From: Bog-159 sp963785255
GTDB taxonomy: Bacteria; Acidobacteriota; Terriglobia; Bryobacterales; Bryobacteraceae
Direction of reading: 5' to 3'
NCBI GenBank assembly: GCA_963785255.1
Contig: CAWAUR010000010.1
Coordinates: 62,001-126,000, forward strand
DNA: 64,000 bases
Part shown: piece by piece, positions 35,706 through 43,763 of the stretch
Layout of the letters: every line of letters begins with the position of its first letter
Position numbering within the stretch: the stretch's first letter is position 1
Made by a program: the position numbers and the translations under genes
The notes under the pieces: generated by a model
Database searches by the model: none
Seen by the model: the letters and a program-made list of their open reading frames with translations, nothing else
Told to the model about the DNA's origin: nothing

Positions 35706-38300
35706 CTAACTTGCCAGCGCGCCTATCAGCGCAGCGTCTTCTTCGCCGGACGGCGATTCGCCGGTACCCTCAATGGCGGCTAAATCTCCAGGCAGCCAGA
35801 CCGTGAATGCCGATCCCGCACCTAACTCGCTCTCCACGCTCAACGATCCACCCATCATCTGGCAAAGGCGGCGGCTGATGGCCAATCCGAGTCCCGTGCC
35901 GCCGTACTTGCGGGTGGTCGAAGCATCCGCTTGCACAAATGGCCGGTAGAGCCGTTCGATCTGTTCCGGACTCATGCCAATGCCGGTGTCCGATACGCGG
36001 AACTCTACCCAATGGACGCCTTGTCCCGCAACCCGCCGCGCCTCCAGGCGCACCTTCCCGTTTTCGGTGAACTTGCAGGCATTGCTGAGCAGGTTCAAGA
36101 GCACCTGGCGCGTGCGGGTCTGATCCGCCACCATGTGGCCCAATCCCGGTTCGTACTCCACTTCCAGGCGATTGCCGTTCTTTTCCGCCAGAGGCTCGAG
36201 GGTCGCGGCCACATCGTGGATCACCGGGGCGATGGCGAATCTCTCGGTCGAGAATTGCACCTTCCCGGCCTCGATCTTGGAAAGATCCAGGATGTCGTTG
36301 ATGAGACCCAGGAGGTGTTTGCCGGCAGTGCGGATGCGGCGCAGATCCAGCAGCATATCCTGCTGATCGCGCTCCTCGGCAATCTCCTGCAGCATCTCGC
36401 TGTAGCCGATCACGGCGTTCAAAGGCGTGCGCAATTCGTGGCTCATGTTGGCTACGAATTCGCTTTTGGCGCGATTGGCGGCTTCGGCGGCTTCCTTGGC
36501 CTGCAACATCTCGTCTTCGGCGCGCTTCCGTTCGGAGATATCCCGCGCGATGCCCAGCAGGCCGACGGTCCGCCCTCTGCGGCAAATGGCTTGCAAGCTG
36601 ACCTCGACGGGCGTCAACCGGCCGTCCTGAGCGGCCAGTTCCCACTCCTGATTGGGATAGGGCTCCCCGGCAGCCACGCGGGCAGCCGCTTCGGCCGCTT
36701 TGTCGCACCATGCGGCGGGCAGCAGCCGGACCAGCGGCAAACCGGCCGCATCTTTGTGTGTATAACCCAGAATGCGCTCTCCAGCTTTGTTCAGGGAAGT
36801 GATGGTCTGGCCCAGGTCGAGGGTGAAAATGATGTCGTTGGCATGTTCCACGAGATTCTGATAGCGCTGTTCCAGCATGGCCTGGCGTTGCAGGGCGACT
36901 ACCCAGGCCAACCCTGCCAGCATGAGCACCGCCAGCACACCCAGCGCTCCCAGCGCCTTGGGAACCGTCCACCAGGGCGGCCGGCGCACTATTTGGACGT
37001 CGCCGGCGGAGTGCAGCAGGACGTGGAAGGCCTGGTTTCCCCCGTTTTCATCTTTGCCGGACACGCAGATGCCGGCCACCCGAACGAGGCTGCCCACCTC
37101 CGGCAGCATGGCGCCGGTTTCGCCGCGCTGCGGGCGGACAATGGCGCTAAAAACGGAATGGTTTTGTTTCAGTACCAGAGTCTGACTATCGGCAAGAATC
37201 GATCTCGCCAACAGATGCCCTTCGATGGCCACGGGCAGAGAGTCGTAATCCCCGCTCAGAATCTGATCGGCCGTGACCGGAATGTGGGCCAGCGGCGCCT
37301 GCGTCCCGATGCGCCGCCAGACGGCGTCCTCCACTGTCAGGTTGTAGTCGGATACGCGGGGAAAGCCAGCCACGTCCAGGCGATCTCCGGGTTTGAGCGC
37401 GGCCGGTTCGGCAGTTTCGACGCGCAGTCCGGTTCGCCCATCGGAGAGGTAAATGGCGTTTTCATCCTGCAGAGTGACGACGCCTTGTACGTGAATGCGG
37501 TGCCCCGGAGATCGCTGCGGAGCAAAGCGCGCTACCGTACCAATCGGCTGCACCGGTTTAAGGAAAGGATCGCTGGGCGGGCTGGATAGTTCAATCTGAT
37601 CGAGACTGGGCACATAAAGCAGAATGCCCACGAGCTGCAGTTTATTATTAAAAATGGCTCCGCAAGCGCCCTGGATGCGGACCTCCGCGTCGACGAACTG
37701 GCTCGGAAGGGCGCCGCGCACGCCGGGGATCAGCGCTTTCAGCCGTCCGCCCGCTACGGCCACATCCAGCGTGAGCAAGCCATCGAGCAGGCGCACCTGC
37801 CGTACAATGCCGCGCGTTTCCACCCATTGGCTATCCTCGGCGGTGGAGAGCATGGCTTCCAAGGATGGCCGCGCAGGCCGGGGAAGCGGTGCTTGACCAA
37901 CCACCTGGTAGCGCGCGTGGCCGATCTGGGGGGCGAAATCCGGAGCTTCCGTGACGCCGGTCATCTCGACCAGTTGTCCGGCCTGCAGCGCCGGCGAACC
38001 CTTGGGGAGGTTGACCCAGACACCGGCAGTGGAATCCTGCACGAACAGGTCCGGGGTGTCGGCGCTCATGTACGTATCGCGGCCCAGAAAGTTCGGGCCG
38101 GAGGGGCTGTAGTAGGTAACAACTGCCCTAATTTGAACGGGATATCCGTGGGCGGCCTGTTCGGCGGTAAGTTGGCGCACTTGGGCGATACGGGTCAGAA
38201 CCGGCAGACCGGCGGCATGGGCGGTGTAGGCCGCCATGCCGAGGCCGCAGATCAGCAGATGCGCGACGCGCAAGGGCGCCGTGCGAGTGGAGTGCGGCAT
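35706..38300 (-). CDS. Sensor histidine kinase with periplasmic OB-like sensor (PAS-HisKA-HATPase)
   Basis: The protein has about 864 residues. A signal peptide/TM (HLLICGLGMAAYTAHA) precedes a large periplasmic region (about 25-445) with repeated motifs such as IRAVVTYYSPSGPNF, DLFVQDSTAGVWVNLP and VHVQGVVTLQ-like segments that resemble OB-fold modules of acidobacterial kinases. One TM follows (ALGALGVLAVLMLAGLAWVV), then PAS, HisKA (NMSHELRTPLNAVIGYSEML) and HATPase (NLLSNACKFTENG, DTGIGM, GGTGLGLAISRRL). ATG 38300 is preferred to TTG 38318. It is the first gene of the operon, 13 nt before the second kinase. The ligand is unknown. Confidence 0.88.
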   Translation of the reverse strand: MPHSTRTAPLRVAHLLICGLGMAAYTAHAAGLPVLTRIAQVRQLTAEQAAHGYPVQIRAVVTYYSPSGPNFLGRDTYMSADTPDLFVQDSTAGVWVNLPKGSPALQAGQLVEMTGVTEAPDFAPQIGHARYQVVGQAPLPRPARPSLEAMLSTAEDSQWVETRGIVRQVRLLDGLLTLDVAVAGGRLKALIPGVRGALPSQFVDAEVRIQGACGAIFNNKLQLVGILLYVPSLDQIELSSPPSDPFLKPVQPIGTVARFAPQRSPGHRIHVQGVVTLQDENAIYLSDGRTGLRVETAEPAALKPGDRLDVAGFPRVSDYNLTVEDAVWRRIGTQAPLAHIPVTADQILSGDYDSLPVAIEGHLLARSILADSQTLVLKQNHSVFSAIVRPQRGETGAMLPEVGSLVRVAGICVSGKDENGGNQAFHVLLHSAGDVQIVRRPPWWTVPKALGALGVLAVLMLAGLAWVVALQRQAMLEQRYQNLVEHANDIIFTLDLGQTITSLNKAGERILGYTHKDAAGLPLVRLLPAAWCDKAAEAAARVAAGEPYPNQEWELAAQDGRLTPVEVSLQAICRRGRTVGLLGIARDISERKRAEDEMLQAKEAAEAANRAKSEFVANMSHELRTPLNAVIGYSEMLQEIAEERDQQDMLLDLRRIRTAGKHLLGLINDILDLSKIEAGKVQFSTERFAIAPVIHDVAATLEPLAEKNGNRLEVEYEPGLGHMVADQTRTRQVLLNLLSNACKFTENGKVRLEARRVAGQGVHWVEFRVSDTGIGMSPEQIERLYRPFVQADASTTRKYGGTGLGLAISRRLCQMMGGSLSVESELGAGSAFTVWLPGDLAAIEGTGESPSGEEDAALIGALAS

Positions 38301-38318
38301 GGATATGGCAACGCTCAA

Positions 38319-38649
38319 TATGACATGCCTCTACGCGAATCTTATCGGCCGGATCCGCACCGGACATTAGAGAATTCGCGAAAGCCTGGGACCATCTTGG
38401 GACGGGAAACGGGGTGGGAGCAATACTGTCGGAAGTCTTATTTTCGTACTACGGGTTCTGGTACTTAGGGCCGCGCTCGCGCGCGGCGGGGCTGGGGGTC
38501 AGGAGCCAGGGGCCGGGGGTTAGTCTACCGGTGCGTGCGGAACGTCCGTGGGGCAGACCATCGTTTTCCGTGGTCTGCCCGGTGGCCCGCCGGCCACCAA
38601 AGGTGATGAATACTTGGCAGACCACAAAAAACGATGGTCTGCCCCACGC
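38319..38649. other. Non-coding gap holding a long inverted repeat
   Basis: This is the gap between the kinase operon start and the 3' end of the glycosidase gene. The first part must hold the kinase promoter, but I see no convincing -35/-10 pair. 38480-38530 is a G-rich low-complexity stretch. The rest is the inverted repeat at 38548-38647. No gene is seen. Confidence 0.5.
38548..38647. repeat. 32-bp inverted repeat (family II)
   Basis: The arms GTGGGGCAGACCATCGTTTT (38548-38567, arm to 38579) and its inverse (38616-38647) differ at two of 32 positions and are separated by 36 nt. Related arms occur at 50251-50282 and 50385-50416. The 3' arm lies 3 nt before the stop codon of the glycosidase gene, so the hairpin could end transcripts. 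Confidence 0.8.
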
Positions 38650-40119
38650 TCATTCGATAGGCCTGAGCCGCAGGGCTATGCCGTCGTGAAACTCGGGCGT
38701 AGCGAGCGTTTTATTGTTCCCGGCGACGCGAAAGCGCTCAGTTCGCGCGACCTTGCCGCTCTCCACATCCACCCATTCGCCTGAATATTCTCCTGCCGTC
38801 AATGCCAGCTGCACTTCCGCGGGGCCGGAGCCATCCAAATAGATCGCGTAGACGCGCCCAGGACTGGCCAGCACTCGCGCATACACGCCCGCGGCATGCT
38901 TCACGGCATGGCTATCCGGCGCCAGATCCTCCAGCGGCAGGTCCTTCAGAAATTCGCTGAGCACGCGAAGCTGCCGCCGCAGCGCCGGACTGCCTCCGCC
39001 GGGACCGTTCGGCTGGGTATCGCTGCCATCTTCATGCCCGACGCTGAAGGAATAGTCCAGGCCGTTGAACACGCTCCCGCCGGATAACATGAAGTTCCAG
39101 GCCTGCCGCAGGTACGCGGCGTCGTCCCGGCCGAGAAATCCGGTTTCGTCGTAGGAAATGGCTTTTTCGATTCCGTAATTCAACGCCGCCGCTTCCGGAT
39201 AAGCATAGTGAAAATTGACGGTGCTCACCTCCGGCACAAGCTGCCGCACGGGGAATCGGAAGTTGCAGTAATTCTGCGCGATGAGATGCCGGTTCGGCAG
39301 ACTGTGCTCCTCGCTCGAGATCCAGCCGGCCACCCGCGCCTGCCAGGCGAGCGAAAGCTGGTCGGCAAGATCGATCGAATTGGGATAGACATCGCGTCCC
39401 GGCAGTGGTAGATACGGGTTCACCACGCCCGCCAGCGTCGGCCGATCCGACCACGGTTCATTTTGGATTTCGAAGATGACGTTTTCGAACCCGTTGGCCT
39501 CCCGCGCCAATTTGCGCGTGTAGCGTTCCTGATGGCCGAGAATGTTGCCGTTTTCGAGCGTATGCAGCTTCTTCCAATCGATTGCGTCCGTGCCATTCAC
39601 ATTGTTCGCGGGGTAGAGCGCGCTTATCTTCCACTGCATCTCCTGATAGTGGGACGAAAACAGCGTGATCTCGACGATGATGCCGCGTTCGGCCGCCGCG
39701 GAAAGGAAATCGCGGAAGCGCGCGAAGAATCCGGGATCCCAGCGGTCCAGATCGAACTTGTTGCCGCCGCCTGCATAACCCGGCGTCTGGCTGCGCGCCC
39801 AGGGGGCTAAGAAGCGTCCCGGCGCGGGCGCCAGTGTGTTGCGCTGGATGCCGAACGACTTTGCCGGCACTTCGCGATAGCTGCCTGGAAAGAGACGCGT
39901 GTAGTTCAATCCATCGGCGGCCAGCGTGGCCAGGTAGCGGTGATAGTCGAAATCGGCGTTGATGACGGCGCCGTAGTGCTCGCCGCTCGAAATCGGCGCG
40001 ACAGGCTTGCCGCGGTAGAGGAAATAATGGGGATTCTTCGGATCGAGGCGGATGGGTTGCGCGGCGGCAATCGGCAGGAGGATGGAAAGCAATGCGAGAG
40101 CGCGGATAGGTGCGGTCAT
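38650..40119 (-). CDS. Secreted glycoside hydrolase, clan GH-A (cellulase-like barrel)
   Basis: This 489-residue protein has a signal peptide (IRALALLSILLPIAAA). The TIM-barrel core carries the acid/base motif VIFEIQNEPWSDRP (NEP) and a likely nucleophile Glu in AISYDETGFLG, about 135 residues later, the arrangement of clan GH-A enzymes such as GH5. An N-terminal motif HYFLYRGKPVAPISSGEHYG resembles the DUF4038/GH140-like group. The C-terminal 90 residues form a beta-rich accessory domain. It is likely to act on plant or microbial polysaccharide, substrate unassigned. Upstream on the minus strand lie TATAGT (4 nt before the ATG) and TAGAAT (16 nt before), either of which could be the -10. Confidence 0.78.
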   Translation of the reverse strand: MTAPIRALALLSILLPIAAAQPIRLDPKNPHYFLYRGKPVAPISSGEHYGAVINADFDYHRYLATLAADGLNYTRLFPGSYREVPAKSFGIQRNTLAPAPGRFLAPWARSQTPGYAGGGNKFDLDRWDPGFFARFRDFLSAAAERGIIVEITLFSSHYQEMQWKISALYPANNVNGTDAIDWKKLHTLENGNILGHQERYTRKLAREANGFENVIFEIQNEPWSDRPTLAGVVNPYLPLPGRDVYPNSIDLADQLSLAWQARVAGWISSEEHSLPNRHLIAQNYCNFRFPVRQLVPEVSTVNFHYAYPEAAALNYGIEKAISYDETGFLGRDDAAYLRQAWNFMLSGGSVFNGLDYSFSVGHEDGSDTQPNGPGGGSPALRRQLRVLSEFLKDLPLEDLAPDSHAVKHAAGVYARVLASPGRVYAIYLDGSGPAEVQLALTAGEYSGEWVDVESGKVARTERFRVAGNNKTLATPEFHDGIALRLRPIE

Positions 40120-40294
40120 GCTTACTATACCGCCGATTCTATCGCTATTGAGGCTTTTGCATTTCGCCGTTTTCGCCGCGCGGGACGTCTGCTATTTTTT
40201 GCCCGCGTTCCACATGCCTCGCGCCAAGCTTTGCCACATACCATCTGCCTTACTAGCTGGAAACCGCGCCCTGACGGCACGTCATACGGGGCAG

Positions 40295-41392
40295 TCAGTT
40301 CGATGGGCCGGCAACACCCGACCGTTGAAGCCAAGCCTTCCACCATTGGACCAGCTCGGTCTCAGCCTCGGGAGGAGCGGGGGTCACAAACTGTATATGG
40401 CGCTGCTCGTCCGGGCTAAGGGCCTTTCGGGATCGGGGATTCAACGCCCTGTCGAACTCGGCGTCCTGATTCGCGTCGTTCAGCACGGGAGCGCCAAGGA
40501 GATATAAGCTGAGCCCACCGAACGCTTGCGAGCGCACGAACGCGTCGGTGCTGTCGAGGAGTTCGCCCAGGTAAGGGAGGGTCTCTGCGGTGTGGATCCT
40601 CCTCAACGCCACGCTGATCGGCCTCTCGAATTCGCGGCCATGCGGGCCTTCAAGGAGGGCGCCGAGCGAGCGCGCACCCACGGGGTCACCGCTCGAATAT
40701 GCCCCAACGACGACGGCTACGATTACCCCAAGCCCGTGCTGGGTGGCGGCGTCCAAATCGCCTAGCACCTGCTCCACGGCGCCGCCGTCGCCCCCGGCAA
40801 TCCGCCATCCTAAGCCGAGCAACCGAAGGTCCGGATTGCCCGAGCTTGAGAGGTCCAGGCATGCCGACGCGACCGCTTGCGATTGGCTCGGGCTGACGCC
40901 CGAGAAAAGCCTCACGATATATCTCGGTGACGCCGCCACACCCCGGACCGATCGAATGTATTCCGCGAGCACACGTTCGGCCACGGGTACCCCAGATTCC
41001 AGCGCCGCCGAGGTTGCCCCGGAGCATAGGTCGCTCGGGAAATACAGGTCTTCAAAGCTGGCTTGTGGCGTCGCTTGCGGCATAACGCGCCATCGCTGGC
41101 CTTCCTGGCTGAGGAGGAAGATGCCACAAACTGGTGGGACGCTGAAGGCCATACCGCCTTTTGGGCGCTGGAGAAGCACCTCGATTGTCCCGCCGGCAAC
41201 GGGCCCCTTGAAAACCGTCTGGATAGCCAGATGGAAGGTGATTCCGGTACTACCGGTTGTGCCGCCTGAGGACTGGGCAACCACCACGGCGTCGGCGCTA
41301 TTGATGTCCGTGACGATGCCGGCGCTTGCGGATGCCAAGCACATGGAGCCAGCCAGCAGGACGACGCGCTGGTACGTTTTCCCACTTCTCAT
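40295..41392 (-). CDS. Secreted protein of unknown function with HEAT-like helical C-terminal half
   Basis: This 365-residue protein has a signal peptide (VVLLAGSMCLASASAG). The N-terminal 110 residues are beta-rich (ITFHLAIQTVFKGPVAGG, IEVLLQRPKG, CGIFLLSQEGQRWRVM), like a short domain found in other secreted proteins that report a value per exposure. The remainder is helical with repeats such as SALRRIHTAETLPYLGELLD-like segments (TLPYLGELLDSTDAFVRSQA), suggesting HEAT-type repeats. I do not recognise the family. It is the third gene of a three-gene minus-strand unit and starts 34 nt after the preceding stop. Confidence 0.6.
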   Translation of the reverse strand: MRSGKTYQRVVLLAGSMCLASASAGIVTDINSADAVVVAQSSGGTTGSTGITFHLAIQTVFKGPVAGGTIEVLLQRPKGGMAFSVPPVCGIFLLSQEGQRWRVMPQATPQASFEDLYFPSDLCSGATSAALESGVPVAERVLAEYIRSVRGVAASPRYIVRLFSGVSPSQSQAVASACLDLSSSGNPDLRLLGLGWRIAGGDGGAVEQVLGDLDAATQHGLGVIVAVVVGAYSSGDPVGARSLGALLEGPHGREFERPISVALRRIHTAETLPYLGELLDSTDAFVRSQAFGGLSLYLLGAPVLNDANQDAEFDRALNPRSRKALSPDEQRHIQFVTPAPPEAETELVQWWKAWLQRSGVAGPSN

Positions 41393-41425
41393 CTGTGGCC
41401 TCCTTCTTGAATTCCCAACACTAGC

Positions 41426-42705
41426 CTACTGTCCCTTACCGTGGTCGATATAGTGTGTCTGCGTGCCGGTATGGATCAGCATGCCCTGCCCACTGACAGT
41501 GCCGACGGCGTAGAACTGCTGTCCAAAGGTCGTGACGGTGGCAGCCGGCGTCTCCGAATACCCGTTTCCCCCGTTTACTAGGGGCACCGGGTTCGCCTGT
41601 ATACATCCGGGGATACACATTACCGTGTTTTGGAAAATAAAGTCACCGAAATCACCGTATTCGTCGAACTCGCCAGTTCCACGCACCGGCGCCGGGGTTT
41701 GCTGAGATCCCTTCCAGACGCCCGGGACCCAGCCAACGTCGCCAAACGGATTTGGGAACCCCCAGTTGGAACCGCCAGGGTACAAGTCCCGGGCGCTGGT
41801 GAATTTCTCGTTGACGGGAACCCAGTTCATTGGCCCTCCGCAGGAGTCGAAGACTTTGTTCACGTTTTCCGTGCCCCAGCCCTCGTTCGGCGCCGCCGGC
41901 CAATTACCATAGTTCTGAACTGTATACATTGTTTGCATGGACGCCGGCCACTTATTCTCTATCCAAAAATAGCCCTCGAAGCCACCATAGCTCACCATGA
42001 TCGTGATGTCATACACGTTGCACGCGCTTCCGCCAGTCGCTGTATACACCGGGCTTACGCAGTTGGTACAACTCAGCGTGCCGGTCGCCCCCCCCGGATT
42101 AGTCCATAGCGTGTACACGGGCGAGCCCGTGGCGCCCTCTCCGTCGGAAATGATCGTCGCCTGTTCGCTGTAAGTGCCCGCCGTTAGCGCCCCGCCCAGG
42201 TACTCGGGCGGCGCGTCGACGTTACTGATGTACGGTCGGGAAAGGTTGACGAAGTTTGCACTGGCGGTGCCGCCTGTACACAATCCGAGGTTCTCGCATT
42301 CCTGCACAAAGTTTATTCCGCTGCCGTAGCCGGGGCAGTCATAGCTTAGGGCGTTAGCTAAGAACGACTGATAGTACTGCCCCGTTCCATAGGTCTGCAG
42401 AGGAATCGTGGTTTTAAAGTCGAACTCTCCGCCCGTGACCGAGCTCTGCTGCCAACCGCTTGTCTCCTCGAGCGTGCCGTTGAAGTAGAAGGAGCTGTCG
42501 CCTTGTAGGTACCAATCGTTGTAGTAGTCACCCGTGACCTCGGAGTAGGATGTAATCTGCAGAGTATTGTCGGCAACCCTGACAGGGCCTCCGTAACGGA
42601 CCAAAGCCTTGTGGTGGTGTCCATGCACTGAGCGCGAGCACAGGCGCTGCCTACCGTCGCCGCCGTGACCAGAAGACAAAGCCGCGGAACCGTGAGGGAT
42701 CTCAT
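41426..42705 (-). CDS. Secreted beta-rich protein of unknown function, N-terminal frameshift
   Basis: The signal peptide (ATG 42705: RSLTVPRLCLLVTAATVGSA) is in one frame. The mature protein of about 400 residues is in another, beginning VRVADNTLQITSYSEVTGDY. The switch falls near 42580-42620. The ATG 42705 start overlaps the TGA of the upstream gene (ATGA), which supports this start and therefore a real frameshift or base error. The mature part is rich in Gly, Tyr, Thr and Asn with several Cys (CPGYGSG, CENLGLC, CTNC) and a PGGSNWGFPNPFGDVGW segment. No family recognised; possibly a disulfide-bonded surface protein. Confidence 0.6.
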
Positions 42706-43268
42706 TTCCCCGCGCCTCCTGGTCCCATGCCCGTTACCCGAATGCGCTGTCGGAAGTCGCCATCGATGTAGGCTTCCAGGTCCTTCCAAGCCGCCGGCGA
42801 CAGCTTCGCCTCCAGGCGGGATCTGATGGACGACTCGATAACGGTCTTCCTAGCTGTGAAACCCTGGTACACTTTCGGGTCCGGCCTGCCGCCGCTTGCG
42901 CGCACGCGATCGCGGTAAGCATCCGCGTCGTGGTCGACCGCGTCCAGCAACGGCTGCACCTCGCCGTATACGGGGCCCACCGCCTCGAAGTCCTCAACGC
43001 TAAGTTTCATCGACGCGGCGATCGACTGCTCGCGGGCCGAGTCCATGGTCCCGTTCGACCTGCGCGCAGACACCTCTGCGAGCAGGCGATGGTGGTTAGT
43101 TAGGAACATGTAGGCCACCTGGGGGTCGCCGGCAGGCGGTCGTTCGGCCGAAGCGGAGGCAGGGGCCTGAGACAGACCCGGTACGGCACATAATCCGACC
43201 GCGAAAACCGGAAGCAGAAACCGTATGGCGTTTCGCTGCACTGGCATCCTCCTAGAGACCTGAAGCAT
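42702..43268 (-). CDS. Small secreted helical protein of unknown function
   Basis: This 188-residue protein has a signal peptide (FLLPVFAVGLCAVPGLSQA, mature from APASASA). The rest is charged and helical with no recognised domain (VAYMFLTNHHRLLAEVSARR, SIRSRLEAKLSPAAWKDLEA). It starts at ATG 43268; ATG 43247 directly follows an AGGAGG but with no spacing. It heads an operon with two other secreted unknowns: its TGA overlaps the next ATG. An AT-rich promoter-like region lies 60-120 nt upstream. Confidence 0.6.
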   Translation of the reverse strand: MLQVSRRMPVQRNAIRFLLPVFAVGLCAVPGLSQAPASASAERPPAGDPQVAYMFLTNHHRLLAEVSARRSNGTMDSAREQSIAASMKLSVEDFEAVGPVYGEVQPLLDAVDHDADAYRDRVRASGGRPDPKVYQGFTARKTVIESSIRSRLEAKLSPAAWKDLEAYIDGDFRQRIRVTGMGPGGAGK

Positions 43269-43452
43269 AATAGCGTCATATCTTCAAGCCGCATGGGTAA
43301 ACCGGGATAACTTGCCGGCGCGCTTAAACGCTAACATTACTATTCCGCCCTTGTCAAGGGAATTTATGGTATTTTATAGTATTCTATAGGACAGCAGCAT
43401 ATGTGGCGGGTTAGCGCGCGTTGTCAACCGCGTTTGCTGCGGCGTTTTGGCG
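43269..43452. promoter_or_regulatory. AT-rich upstream region of the three-gene secreted operon
   Basis: On the minus strand a perfect -35 TTGACA lies at 43357-43352, but no good -10 follows at 16-18 nt. Just upstream, 43363-43392 is very AT-rich with a degenerate 10-bp period (TATGGTATTT, TATAGTATTC, TATAGG), which includes TATAGAAT and TATAAAAT on the minus strand. A promoter is likely somewhere here; its exact position is not clear. Confidence 0.35.
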
Positions 43453-43608
43453 TCAGTTCGATCCGTGCGAGCGAAGTAGTTGCTTGCCAGGAAAACGCCC
43501 GGCCGAGATTCCGGCTGCTGTGGCGGACTCCTCCACATTCCCGTGAGATAGCAGGGCGGTGATGGCCCACTCTTTTTTTCGCCCGAATCCTGAGCCGTGA
43601 TCAGTCAT
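43453..43608 (-). pseudogene. Remnant of a small helix-turn-helix protein
   Basis: ATG 43608 with Shine-Dalgarno AGGAG opens a 51-residue frame. Its first 38 residues (MTDHGSGFGRKKEWAITALL, then SHGNVEESATAAGIS) look like the N-terminus of an HTH protein common in Acidobacteria, in which AAGIS is followed by the recognition helix. Here the helix is missing and the frame ends in unrelated residues, so it is probably truncated or frameshifted. Confidence 0.4.
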
Positions 43609-43763
43609 CTGATTGCTCCTGAGCTTGTATCTAGATATCCCGCAAAAACATAACCCCCAAAACATTTTCCGCCAGGCGGGTTCCGAGTTACCACGACCAT
43701 CTCTTTGCGCCCCGGCCATTTAGTCAAGGCGGCTCCAGGGCAGAAAAACCGGGCGCGCCGCAT

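Noticed and set aside
40695..41450. Plus-strand frames opposite the HEAT-like secreted gene
   Set aside because: They lack a signal, start context and recognisable motifs; the minus-strand frame has a signal peptide and operon context.
43453..43608. Prophage or terminase small-subunit gene
   Set aside because: Only a short HTH-like N-terminus remains and no other phage genes are nearby.
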